NCBI GenBank assembly: GCA_944388585.1
Contig: CALXJI010000004.1
Span: 156,737 to 220,736 of the forward strand
From: an uncultured Clostridia bacterium
GTDB taxonomy: Bacteria > Bacillota > Clostridia > TANB77 > CAG-465
DNA length: 64,000 nucleotides
Direction: 5' to 3'
Shown here: positions 27,638 through 37,888 of the stretch, in pieces
Layout: every line of letters starts with the position of its first letter
Position numbering within the stretch: the first letter of the stretch is position 1
The notes under the pieces: generated by a model
What the model saw: only the letters and a program-made list of their open reading frames with translations
Told to the model about the DNA's origin: nothing
Database searches by the model: none
Made by a program: the position numbers and the translations under genes

Positions 27638-30600
27638 TTATTTCTTTGCTTTTATTATTTTATATCTTCTATTTAATATTATTGCTACTGATATTATTAC
27701 AAGTCCAAATATTGTAAATACTATATTATTATTTATACCACCTGTTTCTGGTAATATTAATTTTAATTCGTTTTCTGCTGTTAATGTTATATCTCTATTT
27801 TCTTTTGTTATTTCTACTTCTATTCTATCTTTTAATAATTCATATCCTTGTGGTGCTCTTGTCTCTGTTACTCTATATTTTCCTACTTCCAGTCCCTCAA
27901 ATTTTACCTTTCCCTCTTTATCTGTTGTTAATTCTTGATATGAAAATGTTTCTTCTACTTCTCCATTATTATCCAATTTCTCTATTCTAAATGTTGCCCC
28001 TTCTATTACTTTATCTACATCTTCTTTATCTATTTTTATTATCTCTATACTTCCTTCTACCTTCTTATATACATATGTTATTGTTATTTGCTCTACTGTC
28101 ATTTCTCCTGTCTCATTTCCTATTACTTCTTTTACTTCATATTCTTCAAATTCTTTTGCTTTTGTTTCATACCTATCTCCTACTTTTCCTGGTATTGTTT
28201 CTGGCTCTACTAAGTCTTTTCCTTCTTCATCTACATGTTTTACTATTACACTTGTTTCTTGTCTTTCAAATTCTACTTCTATATATTTATCTTCTATTAC
28301 ATTTACAAACTTTTCTAATACAAATTCATTTCCACTTACTATAAATTCTATCTCTTCTCCGTTTATTCTTATCTTTGATATTTTATAACCTTCTTCTGGT
28401 GTTATTACTATTTCTTTTTTACTTTCTCCTCCATATGTTACTTCTTCGTATGGTGAATCGTTTTGACCACTAATTGTTCCTCCTGTGCCAATTACCTCTG
28501 TTGTTATTTTGTATTTTTTTATACTGTTTGTTATTATATTTCCTTCTACTTTTTTATCATATCCTTCTACTACTTCTTCATCTACTGTATATTCTTTTTC
28601 ATTTCCATATTCATCATATTTATCTAGTCCTTCTACTAAATATACTTGTTCATCTTGTGTTACTTCTACTTCTTCCCTTTTTATTTCATTTACTCCTTCT
28701 TTTATTATTAGTGTTATACTTTCTGGTCTCACTCCATTTTCATTACTATTATCTTCCCATATTTTTGTTATCTGCATATTTATTTTGTCTTCTGGTACAT
28801 TAAATGTATTTGTTATTGTATACCCATTTACTTGTTTTTCATAAAAATCTATATTAGTTTCGTCTATTGTATATCTTATTGTATCTCCTTTTTCATCATA
28901 CATTGGAAGTCCATCTATTTGTGTAGTCCATACATTTGTATCTCCTGTTATATTTTGCCTCTTTACAATAGTACTTCCATTTTTAACAAGTATCTCTATA
29001 ATATCTGGCCTTTTTTGTGCTACATTATTATTATCTTCCCATACCTTTGTAACTTGAATACTTGTTGTTTCATCTGGTACTCTAAATGTATTTGTTATTG
29101 TATATCCATTTACTTGCTTTTCATAAAATTTTAAATCATCTGTGTTTACTTCTCTTTCGTCTATTGCATATACAATTTCATTTCCAAGCTCATCATATTT
29201 TGCTAAATCTGTAAACTCACAACTCCAATTAGTTGCACTAGTTACCTGTTTACTTTGTATAACTTCATCTTTATTTTTTATATCTATTATTACACTTTGA
29301 GGTCTTTTTCTTGCAGAGTTGTCATTGTCATTCCATACTTTATTTGCTGTTATGCTTATTTTTTCTTCTGGTACTGTAAATGTATTTGTTATTGTATATA
29401 TATCGTTATCTATACTTTTTGAATAGAAATATAGATCCCCTTCATTTACTTCTTTCTCATCTATTGTATATTTTATTTCTTCTCCTCTATCATTATATTT
29501 TCTTAAATTTTCAAAAGTATAAGTCCAGTTATTTGTACTACTTAATGTTTGAGTTCCTACATTTGCTCCTGTTTCATCTTTTAGCTCTACAAGTATAGAC
29601 TGTGGTCTTTTCTGAGCTATATCATTATTGTCATCCCAAATTTTAGTTACAGTTACACTTGTTCTATCTTCTGGCACTGTAAAAGTATTTGTTATTGTAT
29701 ATGTATCATTATTTATGCTTTTTGTATAAAAATATAAATCTCCTGTATTTATCTCTTCTTCATCCACTATATATACTATTGGATTTCCATTATCATCATA
29801 CTTTCTAACATTTTCAAATAATATAGTTTGACTATTTCCTTGAGTTACCACTAATTCTTTGCTATATGCAATCTCATCTGCGCTTTTAAGTACTATTTTT
29901 ATTTTTTCAGGTCTTGTTTCTTGTTGATTACTACCACTATCTTCCCATACTTTTGTAACATTAATATTCATTGTATTTTCCCTAAATGTCACAACTATAT
30001 TTTTATCTTCTGCTATATTAGTAATATTTTCTAATACATATGGATCGTCTCTTAGTGAATATTCTGGTAATTGTTGTTCTACCCCATTTATCTTTATACT
30101 TGATATCTCATATCCCTGTTGCGGTGTTATTACTATATCTTTTTGACTTGTTCCACCTATTACTACTTCCTCATATATTTGTTCATCTTGACCACTTATT
30201 GTACCACCTACACCTTCTACTCGTGTTGTTATATTATATTTTATTAATTCATTAATCACTTTTTTATTCTCATTGTCTATTTTCTTCTCATATTTTTCTG
30301 GTACATTTTCTTCATCTATTGTATATGTAATTTCATCTCCATTTAAATCGTATGTTGGTATTTTTATATTTGTTTTCCACTCACTATCACTATCTACTCC
30401 CCCTGTATATTCGCTACCATCACTACCCATAAGTTTTAATGTAATATTTTGTGGTCTTAATCCTAATATATTATTATTATCTAACCATTCTTTTGTAACA
30501 GTAACTTCTTCTACAGGTACAAAAGTTGCTGTTACTCTTATATTACTATTTGTTACTATATCTGTACTTTCTTTATTATCTACTAAAAAGTTAAATATTA

Positions 30601-33600
30601 TATAATCATTTTCTTCATCTTCTACATGTCTTGCTCTTAAAGTTATTTCTATAGGATCTCCTGTAGGATCTATATAATATTCTTTTGTGTCTGTATACTG
30701 TTTTACTTGCCAGTTTTGATTTAAATATGTATATTCTGCCTCACTTGTATTATTTAAGTCTAGTGGTAATGTTGCCCATGCAGCTCCATCTTTACTTACT
30801 TCTACTCTTAGTTCTTTTATTTCATAGTCTTGATCATTTCTCCATCCTGCTACTAACTGATCATCTACAAACTCTCTTATTTTTATTACTTTTTCTACTG
30901 TTCCATTACTGTTTATTGTTGTTTCTACTCCTCTTTTATCTTCATCTTCCTTTGTATAACTTGTATTTAAATCTGCTATATTTTCTGTTGCTTGCTTTAT
31001 ATCTGGTGTTATTTGTAATGTACCCTCGTTATAATCTTTATCTGCCTTTACTATATTATTATTTAGCGTTGCTGATACTTCATTTCCCTTTATTACTACT
31101 ATTTTACTATCTGTTAAATATCTTCCATCATTTAATCTCCAGTAATATTTTAGCTCATACCAGCCTGCATCATCTACATCAAAAAGCTCTTCTCCCCTCC
31201 ATTTTTGATCATTTAATGCATCTGCTGTTATTCTTTCCTTCTCATCATAATTTATTACTGGTACCTCTACGCCTTCTTCTACTTCTCTATATGCTATTCC
31301 TAAGCTATATACTTCTACTTTTGCAAGTCCTGTATCTTTTGAATTTCCTATTAATGCTTGATTATACATCTCATCAAATTTCTTAGTTGTTACACTACTT
31401 GCATTTTCATCATCTGGATATCTATTCCATAGTGCAAATAAATTTATAACATTTTTATCTTGTGTTACTATTTGTCCTGGATATATTATTTTATTATCTC
31501 CTAGATTTTCTGAGTCTGTTATTACATACATTGTATCTTGTGCATGTTTGTATGTATTATTATCTATTTTCTCTCCATTTATTTCTATATTATTTTGTAT
31601 TACTCTTCCCTCATCTGTATTATCTGTTACCAAAGTTATTTCTGCATACTCTCCTGCATCTATATATGCAGTTGGTAATAATCTTAATTTTCTTGTTCCT
31701 ACCACATTATTTCCAAGTGTGTTTTCTACAGTTATTTTTACCCAAGATTTTCCTGGTGCAAAATCATAACAACTATATACATCTTTTGAATCAAGTCCAA
31801 AGTTTGCTCCTTCTCCTCTATTTTTTACTGGATTTTGTATAGATAACACTGGTACTGTTTTTACAGCTCCATCTTCTTGTGTTATTTTTAATTCTTCTAC
31901 ATATCCTTTTGTTGCATTAGTTTCACTATCTACTTGCCAAGTCAGATCATAACCTGAAGAACTTGAATTCTCATTACTTGTAAATTCAAATGTTGATGTT
32001 ATATCCCTTATTGTATCATATATTTCTTTTGCATCTTTTCCTTCTTGTATTTGACCATCTTGTGTCATTATCTCATCCCAATGGTTTAAAAATACTGTTG
32101 CAGTTGATGCCGTTGAATAACTTTGTACAAGCTCGCTATTTGTAAAATAATCTTGCGCATTATCTGTAAATACTCTAAGCTGTGGATAATATCCTTCCTT
32201 ATATATCCATGCACTTCCATCTTGCATATCTACATTTGTTAGTCCTTGTACTCCTTTAACTTCTGACTCTTGTGTATATACACCTGTTACGCCATTAAGC
32301 TGACATGTCTTTTGTCCATTTCCTTGCATTCCAACAGCAACCTCTCTCATTGCAGTTGTTTGCATGTCATAGAAACAATTATATATATTCGAAATAGATG
32401 CTGTATTTGTGTTATACCCTCCCATAAATCCACCTATTTTATTATTTTTAGCTGTATCTATATCAGTTACTGTATCTATATTTCCAACTTCACCTGCTGC
32501 GTAACAATTTATATATAAAGATCCTGTAAAAGTTCCATATCCATCTATAGTTATATCTGGCGTTATATTATTTGCAATTCCAACAAAACCTCCTACATAT
32601 GTTCCTGAATAGTCCATACCTGTCATTGTTGTAGAGTAACAATTTTTAAATATTGCTGCTCCTCCTGTTTCTCCTCTATTAATTTGAGCATCATTTCCAA
32701 CAAATCCACCAATTTCTCTTTTTCCTTCAACAACACCTGAAGAATAACAATTTTCAAAATATGCTGATATATTAGAGACTCCTGCATCATCTGTTTGATT
32801 TCCATGTGAACTTCCTTCACTTTCTCTACAACTTATTTGTGACCCTATAAATCCACCAGTTTGTGATTCACCATACATAGAATTATTTGTAAAGCAATCT
32901 CTTACTATTATTCCTCCACCATCACAAGACATAAATCCACCAGAATGACCAGAAGTAGAGAAAATTTCTGAATCTATAGAGTATGAATTTTCAATAATAA
33001 TAGGATATCTAACATTTGAACCAGCTGTAGTAGAAGTATTGCCAAAAGTTGCCTCTGGATTACTTGGAATTGTAGCATCATATTTAACTGCACTATCAAG
33101 TCCTGAACATGATATAGATACAAAACCTCCTATATGTCCTGTACCTCTTGTATATGCATTTTTAACACTACAATCTTTTATATATGCATTACTTGCATAT
33201 ACAGTTCCAGTTAGTACAGCAGTATTACCAGAAGATGTTTGTATAAATGCTCCATCTACATTTACATTATCTAAAAATAATCCATAATATGTATTACTTA
33301 TTGTTCCTAATACCCCACATGCACCGCTTCCGACCAATTTTACAGATTCAAAATTTAAATTTTTTACAATTAATCCACTGCTTACTGTTGCAAAAAGACC
33401 AGCTGTTGCATTTAAATTATATATAGTATGATTATTTCCTTCTATATATACATTATAATTTTTATTATTTACATTATATTTAGATAAAACTTTATTAGAT
33501 ACACCACCCATATCTATATCATTTATAATATTTATTTTTATATTTTCTGTTTCACCCGAACATTTAGTACTAATCAAATAGAAAAGTTTTTCTGCTGTAT

Positions 33601-34081
33601 CAACATTATATACATTATATGTAACATTCTTAGTATCTGTGTATCCGCCATCAACTTCTGTTGAATAGTTATATTCTTCTGTTGGTAAAACACCTTCTTC
33701 ATTATAAAAATCAGAATCTGTAATAGCTACTCCATCTAATCTATTAGCAGTTCCATTCCAAGGGGGAATATTAAGACCACTTGTATCTACCCAATTAAAA
33801 TATGGATTTCCATTAATTACACTTGCTGTAGATAATTTAGTATCTGTTACAGATGATGCAACCCCTTCACCAAATATGTTATTTTGTATTTCTGTCCATC
33901 TAGCTTTTGTAAATTCCGTTACAGAATCATAGTTTGTCTGCATCGCTTTTTCATTTTTTAAATTATTAAAATTATATATTATATCATTTCTATTTATAAT
34001 AAAAACTGTAAATATCAACATCATTAATACTAAGGCTATATTCTTTTTATTTTCTTTCCAAAAATTTAAGTCTACTCTCAT
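27638..34081 (-). CDS. Giant LPXTG adhesin with GLUG-like, Cna-B, InlB-B and MucBP modules
   Basis: A cell-wall anchored adhesin of about 2147 residues. An N-terminal hydrophobic segment (about residues 15-32) is followed by a GLUG-like region (repeated FxNCYSxG and GGFVG motifs, about residues 180-600). A long beta region follows, then one Cna-B domain (VTVTKEWLDNN), a divergent InlB B-repeat (GVGGTISGQDEQIYEE), and five tandem Cna-B repeats with VTKVWxDxN starts and YTITNTF ends. A second InlB B-repeat, a MucBP-like domain (VKHVDEEGKDLVEPE) and a SpaA domain lead to LPETG, a span and a basic tail. I start at 34081 because GAGGAG precedes it; the 41-codon extension to 34204 crosses a terminator. 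Confidence 0.9.
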   Translation of the reverse strand: MRVDLNFWKENKKNIALVLMMLIFTVFIINRNDIIYNFNNLKNEKAMQTNYDSVTEFTKARWTEIQNNIFGEGVASSVTDTKLSTASVINGNPYFNWVDTSGLNIPPWNGTANRLDGVAITDSDFYNEEGVLPTEEYNYSTEVDGGYTDTKNVTYNVYNVDTAEKLFYLISTKCSGETENIKINIINDIDMGGVSNKVLSKYNVNNKNYNVYIEGNNHTIYNLNATAGLFATVSSGLIVKNLNFESVKLVGSGACGVLGTISNTYYGLFLDNVNVDGAFIQTSSGNTAVLTGTVYASNAYIKDCSVKNAYTRGTGHIGGFVSISCSGLDSAVKYDATIPSNPEATFGNTSTTAGSNVRYPIIIENSYSIDSEIFSTSGHSGGFMSCDGGGIIVRDCFTNNSMYGESQTGGFIGSQISCRESEGSSHGNQTDDAGVSNISAYFENCYSSGVVEGKREIGGFVGNDAQINRGETGGAAIFKNCYSTTMTGMDYSGTYVGGFVGIANNITPDITIDGYGTFTGSLYINCYAAGEVGNIDTVTDIDTAKNNKIGGFMGGYNTNTASISNIYNCFYDMQTTAMREVAVGMQGNGQKTCQLNGVTGVYTQESEVKGVQGLTNVDMQDGSAWIYKEGYYPQLRVFTDNAQDYFTNSELVQSYSTASTATVFLNHWDEIMTQDGQIQEGKDAKEIYDTIRDITSTFEFTSNENSSSSGYDLTWQVDSETNATKGYVEELKITQEDGAVKTVPVLSIQNPVKNRGEGANFGLDSKDVYSCYDFAPGKSWVKITVENTLGNNVVGTRKLRLLPTAYIDAGEYAEITLVTDNTDEGRVIQNNIEINGEKIDNNTYKHAQDTMYVITDSENLGDNKIIYPGQIVTQDKNVINLFALWNRYPDDENASSVTTKKFDEMYNQALIGNSKDTGLAKVEVYSLGIAYREVEEGVEVPVINYDEKERITADALNDQKWRGEELFDVDDAGWYELKYYWRLNDGRYLTDSKIVVIKGNEVSATLNNNIVKADKDYNEGTLQITPDIKQATENIADLNTSYTKEDEDKRGVETTINSNGTVEKVIKIREFVDDQLVAGWRNDQDYEIKELRVEVSKDGAAWATLPLDLNNTSEAEYTYLNQNWQVKQYTDTKEYYIDPTGDPIEITLRARHVEDEENDYIIFNFLVDNKESTDIVTNSNIRVTATFVPVEEVTVTKEWLDNNNILGLRPQNITLKLMGSDGSEYTGGVDSDSEWKTNIKIPTYDLNGDEITYTIDEENVPEKYEKKIDNENKKVINELIKYNITTRVEGVGGTISGQDEQIYEEVVIGGTSQKDIVITPQQGYEISSIKINGVEQQLPEYSLRDDPYVLENITNIAEDKNIVVTFRENTMNINVTKVWEDSGSNQQETRPEKIKIVLKSADEIAYSKELVVTQGNSQTILFENVRKYDDNGNPIVYIVDEEEINTGDLYFYTKSINNDTYTITNTFTVPEDRTSVTVTKIWDDNNDIAQKRPQSILVELKDETGANVGTQTLSSTNNWTYTFENLRKYNDRGEEIKYTIDEKEVNEGDLYFYSKSIDNDIYTITNTFTVPEEKISITANKVWNDNDNSARKRPQSVIIDIKNKDEVIQSKQVTSATNWSCEFTDLAKYDELGNEIVYAIDEREVNTDDLKFYEKQVNGYTITNTFRVPDETTSIQVTKVWEDNNNVAQKRPDIIEILVKNGSTIVKRQNITGDTNVWTTQIDGLPMYDEKGDTIRYTIDETNIDFYEKQVNGYTITNTFNVPEDKINMQITKIWEDNSNENGVRPESITLIIKEGVNEIKREEVEVTQDEQVYLVEGLDKYDEYGNEKEYTVDEEVVEGYDKKVEGNIITNSIKKYKITTEVIGTGGTISGQNDSPYEEVTYGGESKKEIVITPEEGYKISKIRINGEEIEFIVSGNEFVLEKFVNVIEDKYIEVEFERQETSVIVKHVDEEGKDLVEPETIPGKVGDRYETKAKEFEEYEVKEVIGNETGEMTVEQITITYVYKKVEGSIEIIKIDKEDVDKVIEGATFRIEKLDNNGEVEETFSYQELTTDKEGKVKFEGLEVGKYRVTETRAPQGYELLKDRIEVEITKENRDITLTAENELKLILPETGGINNNIVFTIFGLVIISVAIILNRRYKIIKAKK
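28480..29980 (-). repeat. Five tandem Cna-B repeats of about 300 bp in the giant adhesin
   Basis: Units begin (minus strand) near 29973, 29668, 29360, 29068 and 28783, each opening with a VTKVWxDN-type codon block and closing with YTITNTF or a variant. The isopeptide Lys (in TKVW), a central Glu (in YTIDE) and a final Asn (in ITNTF) recur. A sixth, separate copy starts near 30515. The repeats are diverged at the DNA level but could still recombine and vary adhesin length. Confidence 0.85.
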
Positions 34082-34170
34082 ATATATCTCCTCTTTTTTA
34101 TTAAAATATCCCATAATAATTTTATCATTTATAAAAAAAATCCTCAATATTTGTAATATTTTTGTAATAG

Positions 34171-34193
34171 AAAAAACTATCTTAATAGATAGT
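34171..34193 (-). terminator. Terminator after the sortase pair
   Basis: Minus-strand ACTATCT, 4-base loop, AGATAGT, then TTTTTTC. It stands 14 bases after the stop of the second sortase gene and before the adhesin start, so sortase and adhesin transcripts are separable. Confidence 0.8.
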
Positions 34194-34206
34194 CTTCTCA
34201 TCATTT

Positions 34207-35118
34207 CTATTCTTTATTTAAATTATTTCCATTTTTCTCATTTTTTATATCTTCATTTTTTTCTTTCTCATTTTCTTTTGTTTCATTATCTTTATTCTTT
34301 ACTTTCTTTTCTTTTTTTCTTTCTTTTATAAATACTATTAGACATATTACAAATATAATAAGCAAAATAACATATATATAATTTAATTTTATAAATTGAA
34401 TTATATATTCCAATGTACTTATTTGTTCTTCTTGTGGAATTTCTCCTGTCAATCTTCCTGTTACAAGAAGTCTATGACTATTTATATTTTTCGGCGTACA
34501 TGTTACAAGAGTTACCAAGGTATCACCTTGTTTTATTCTTAAACTATCTGTTTCTTCTGGTAAAACCACTTGTATATCTACTACTATATAGTTATGCGTT
34601 GTATTTAAGTAATCTATTTGAAAATAATCACCGATCTTTACCTTATCCAAATCATCTAATATTTTTGCTCTTGAAAGTCCACTATGTCCTGCAAGTACAC
34701 AATGGGTACTTTTTTCTCCTGTAGGATATGATGTGTTATCCAAATGTGCAATTCCCTTTTGTAAATTCAAATTTGTTACTCCATCAAATATTGGTAAATT
34801 AACATTAATACTTGGTATTATTAAAGTACCTATTGCATCATCACTATTTAAAAAGTCATATGAACTTTGAGTCTCGTCAATATTGAAGTCATCTTCTCCC
34901 ATAACAACTATAGGATTTTCATCTGCTAACTCTTCATTATAGTTATTATAATGATTCTTTTGTTCATTTAACTCATCATCAGATAAATTTTCTGTTTCAC
35001 TTTTATAATTATATATAGCTGTTGTTTGATTAAAATATGATATTGTTCTCATTACAAATGGAAATAGAAAAATGAGAAGTCCAATAACAAATAATACTTT
35101 TACACCTAGCTTTTTCAT
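34207..35118 (-). CDS. Class C-like sortase (pilin polymerase), second copy
   Basis: Membrane transpeptidase predicted to link pilin subunits through Lys residues and/or attach them to the wall. Two spans bracket the domain (residues about 8-27 and 245-266), as in class C enzymes. Catalytic residues are His145 in HCVLAGHSGLSRA, Cys207 in TLVTCTPKNINSHR and Arg216 in the same stretch. The class C aspartate-proline-aromatic lid motif was not seen. The C-terminal tail of about 36 residues is extremely Lys/Glu-rich. It lies 11 bases after its paralogue, with identical spacing of all three catalytic residues, indicating tandem duplication. Confidence 0.92.
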   Translation of the reverse strand: MKKLGVKVLFVIGLLIFLFPFVMRTISYFNQTTAIYNYKSETENLSDDELNEQKNHYNNYNEELADENPIVVMGEDDFNIDETQSSYDFLNSDDAIGTLIIPSINVNLPIFDGVTNLNLQKGIAHLDNTSYPTGEKSTHCVLAGHSGLSRAKILDDLDKVKIGDYFQIDYLNTTHNYIVVDIQVVLPEETDSLRIKQGDTLVTLVTCTPKNINSHRLLVTGRLTGEIPQEEQISTLEYIIQFIKLNYIYVILLIIFVICLIVFIKERKKEKKVKNKDNETKENEKEKNEDIKNEKNGNNLNKE

Positions 35119-35129
35119 TTTATCCCCCT

Positions 35130-35978
35130 CTACTTTTTCTTATTTTTTATTGCCATAAATATTATTGCTATTATTAATATAATTAAAATAATTGGTATAT
35201 AAATATTATTCTTTATAAAATTAATAAATATATCTAATTCGTTAGGTGTTATTTTTTCTGATATTTCAGGTAATATTTCTTCTTCTTTAGCGACTTCTTG
35301 TTCTTCTACTTTTTCTGCTGTTATTAAAAGTCTATGAGAATTTACTGTTTTTGGAGTACATGTAACAAGCGTTACTAGACATTTTTCATCTTCTATTTTT
35401 AAGTTACTAGTATCATCTGGTACCACTATATCTTTTCCTATAACTTTATATTCATCTTCCTTTTCCAAAAATGTAATATTAAAAGTATCTCCTATCTCTA
35501 ATTTATCTATATTATCAAAAATTTCTGCCTGATAAATTCCAGTGTGCCCTGCAAGTACACTATGAGTATTTAATTCTCCATTAGGTAATGATGTATTTTC
35601 TAAGTGTGCCACACCTCTTAGCAAATTATTATTATCTACTCCCTCATAAATTGGAAGCTCAATATTTATTTTGGGAATAGAAATATATCCTATCATTTCT
35701 CCAACTTTTAAAAAATTATATTTGTGCCCACTCGTTGTCTCTTGATCCGCCTCTGTTACATCTATAACTCTTGAATCAGTTGCTAAATCGTTATTAAAGC
35801 TTTGTGCTTTATTATACAAATCTTTAAAATATTCATTATTATTTTTCGATACTTGTTCTTTATAATCATATATTGTAGTTGTTTGATTTCTATATGATAT
35901 ATATTTAGAACATATAGGATAAGCTATGCATATAAATCCTATAATATATAATAAAATTTTTAAAACTCTTTTGTTCAT
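35130..35978 (-). CDS. Class C-like sortase (pilin polymerase), first copy
   Basis: A 282-residue membrane transpeptidase with an N-terminal span (residues 6-24) and a C-terminal span (about 258-278). Catalytic His145 lies in THSVLAGHTGIYQA, Cys207 in TLVTCTPKTVNSHR, and Arg216 follows. It is paralogous to the next gene in the cluster. The start at 35978 is preceded by AGGTG at good spacing; the longer frame to 36029 would add a hydrophobic stretch overlapping the terminator of the upstream pilin gene and was rejected. Having two such enzymes suggests separate substrates, for example the two backbone pilins. Confidence 0.92.
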   Translation of the reverse strand: MNKRVLKILLYIIGFICIAYPICSKYISYRNQTTTIYDYKEQVSKNNNEYFKDLYNKAQSFNNDLATDSRVIDVTEADQETTSGHKYNFLKVGEMIGYISIPKINIELPIYEGVDNNNLLRGVAHLENTSLPNGELNTHSVLAGHTGIYQAEIFDNIDKLEIGDTFNITFLEKEDEYKVIGKDIVVPDDTSNLKIEDEKCLVTLVTCTPKTVNSHRLLITAEKVEEQEVAKEEEILPEISEKITPNELDIFINFIKNNIYIPIILIILIIAIIFMAIKNKKK

Positions 35979-36011
35979 AATAACACCTAATGCTATTATA
36001 CAACATAAAAA

Positions 36012-36043
36012 AAAGAATAACCAGTCCATACTAGTTATTCTTT
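36012..36043 (-). terminator. Terminator of the pilin gene at 36059
   Basis: Minus-strand AAAGAATAAC and GTTATTCTTT form a 10-bp stem extended by an AGT/ACT segment, followed by eight T residues. Read-through would be needed to transcribe the sortases from the pilin promoter. Confidence 0.85.
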
Positions 36044-36058
36044 GTATAAAATTTATTA

Positions 36059-37792
36059 TTATTCTTCTACTTCATCCTTTTTAATACGTTTAGCTATAAC
36101 AATAACTGCTATACCAACTGCTGTAAATAATACTGTTCCAATTCCACCAGTAAGTGGTAATGAGAATGGTTTTCTGTTTACAACTTCTACTGCGACTGTA
36201 TGAGAATCACCATCAACTGCAACTCTTAATGGCTTATCAAGTAAAGTATATGCTTTTGTTTCTCCATTTTCTTCATAAGTTGGTGCTTGTGTTTCAACTA
36301 ACCAATAATCTCTTGCTTTTTCATCATCATTATATGCTAATCCTTCTATTGTAGCCATTCCATCAGCACCAGTGGTAACTTCAATTACACCATTTTCATC
36401 TGATAAGAATGTTCCATTTTTAGCATTTGCTTCTGACGTAGCTATTTTAAATTTAGCACCTGGTAAAACTGTACCTTGAGTATCTGTTTTTTTAATTTGG
36501 ATACCTCCAGTAACAACTTTTGTAGTATCTTCATCTGTTGTTGTATCTTTTTCTGTTCCATCTGTATCTACATTTGTTGTATATTCAAAAGAAACATTAT
36601 TTACATTTCCAGCTTCACCTATAACAACATTATCTCTATCTAATGTTACATCATATGTAATAATTATAGTTGTATATTTTGTTATTTTTTGTGTATCAAA
36701 AGTTAATGTGAAGTTATCTGTTTTAGTATATGCATCAGCAGCTACAGTCTCTTCTGCACCACCTTGAGCAACTAAACCTTTAACTTCCATTGTACCAAGT
36801 ACAAATCCTTGTGGCATATTATCTGTTATTGTATAGGTTGTTAAATCTTCTACATATGTTGGTACATCTACTGTTACTTTAAATGTAACTGTATCTGTCA
36901 TATTAGCACTTGCTACATCACCAAATGTACCATCTTGTTTTTTAACTTCTTTTACCACCTCAGGATTTTCATTTACTACATTTATTTCTCCTAATTGAGC
37001 TGCAGTAGCTGCTTCTCCTGTTCTTGTATCTGTTATAACAACTGTACCATTTGCTTGAACTTGTATTTCAGATGGATATTTATTATCTATAATATATCCT
37101 TCTGGAGCACTCATTTCTATAAGTCTAAATTTTGCTCTCTCTTCATTTACAGAATATGGTAAGTTTTCTAATGAAATTTTACCTTCTGCGTTTGTTGAAA
37201 CTACTAAAGCTTCATCCGCACCATCTGGTACATAATCTTCCCATACATCTTCTTGTGTACTTACTTGTACTTTAAATTCAATACCCTCCATAGGGCCGTT
37301 CAAATCTGTTTTTGTTAACTCAGCATTTCCTAAAGCAGTTTGAATTTTTGGACTTACTGTTATGTCATAAATCCAACCATCTCCATATTTATTTACCATA
37401 GGTACATCTACTAAGAAAGATTCTGGAATTTCACTGGTAGCTGTAGGGTATGCTGTAACTTTAGCATAATATCTTCCTAAATTTAAATTTTCAAATTTTA
37501 CTTTTCCATTCTCTCCTGTTGTTAACGCATTAACCGGATCTTCACCTACAATAGCTTCTTCTGCAGCATCTATGTCTAGAACATTTTCATCTACCATATA
37601 TAATGAATATGTTACGCCAGCTATAGGTGTACTGTCATCAATGTTTAAATTTTCTTGATTTAATGCAGTAATTTCAAGAGAACCCTTTCTTGTAGTATCA
37701 ATTATAGAATCTGTAACAGCTAATACACAATTAGATACCGTAACTAATACTAGCATAAAAATCATAAAAAAACTAATTTTACTTTTTTTCAT
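36059..37792 (-). CDS. LPXTG-anchored major pilin (backbone) with Cna-B/SpaA domains
   Basis: A secreted pilin of about 577 residues. It has a signal peptide (residues 1-25, VTVSNCVLA), an N-terminal SpaA-like domain (SLEITALNQ...AGVTYSLYMVDE) and a pilin motif WIYDITVSPK with candidate linking Lys149. A Cna-B module follows (AELTKTDLNGPMEGIEFKV), then a fimbrial isopeptide D2-type domain (VNENPEVVKEVKKQDG) and an E-box YWLVETQAPTY. The sorting signal is LPLTGG, with a span and tail KRIKKDEVEE. The start at 37792 has AAAGGA upstream. As the first gene of the island, directly before both sortases, it is the best candidate for the main shaft subunit. Confidence 0.9.
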   Translation of the reverse strand: MKKSKISFFMIFMLVLVTVSNCVLAVTDSIIDTTRKGSLEITALNQENLNIDDSTPIAGVTYSLYMVDENVLDIDAAEEAIVGEDPVNALTTGENGKVKFENLNLGRYYAKVTAYPTATSEIPESFLVDVPMVNKYGDGWIYDITVSPKIQTALGNAELTKTDLNGPMEGIEFKVQVSTQEDVWEDYVPDGADEALVVSTNAEGKISLENLPYSVNEERAKFRLIEMSAPEGYIIDNKYPSEIQVQANGTVVITDTRTGEAATAAQLGEINVVNENPEVVKEVKKQDGTFGDVASANMTDTVTFKVTVDVPTYVEDLTTYTITDNMPQGFVLGTMEVKGLVAQGGAEETVAADAYTKTDNFTLTFDTQKITKYTTIIITYDVTLDRDNVVIGEAGNVNNVSFEYTTNVDTDGTEKDTTTDEDTTKVVTGGIQIKKTDTQGTVLPGAKFKIATSEANAKNGTFLSDENGVIEVTTGADGMATIEGLAYNDDEKARDYWLVETQAPTYEENGETKAYTLLDKPLRVAVDGDSHTVAVEVVNRKPFSLPLTGGIGTVLFTAVGIAVIVIAKRIKKDEVEE

Positions 37793-37888
37793 ATGTACTA
37801 TCCTTTCTTTTTTAAATTTATACATAATTATAATACACCTTTTTATATATTTTTTCGCACTTTTAATCAAAATGTAACATTTTTTTAA

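Noticed and set aside
27784..31842. Many long plus-strand open frames rich in Leu, Tyr and Phe opposite the giant adhesin gene
   Set aside because: They mirror the Asn/Glu/Lys/Thr-rich repeats of the minus-strand adhesin, lack ribosome sites and have implausible compositions. The minus-strand gene with signal segment and LPETG anchor explains the region.
32623..32820. 65-codon minus-strand frame within the adhesin region
   Set aside because: It is an alternative frame inside the adhesin gene without a ribosome site; composition is an artefact of the GLUG-like repeats.
34082..34204. A 41-codon N-terminal extension of the giant adhesin (start at 34204)
   Set aside because: It would overlap the terminator hairpin at 34171-34193 and has no ribosome site; the ATG at 34081 has GAGGAG upstream and begins just before the membrane segment.
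37793..37870. Longer start for the first pilin at 37870
   Set aside because: The added 26 residues would precede a proper signal peptide and have no ribosome site; AAAGGA lies before the ATG at 37792.
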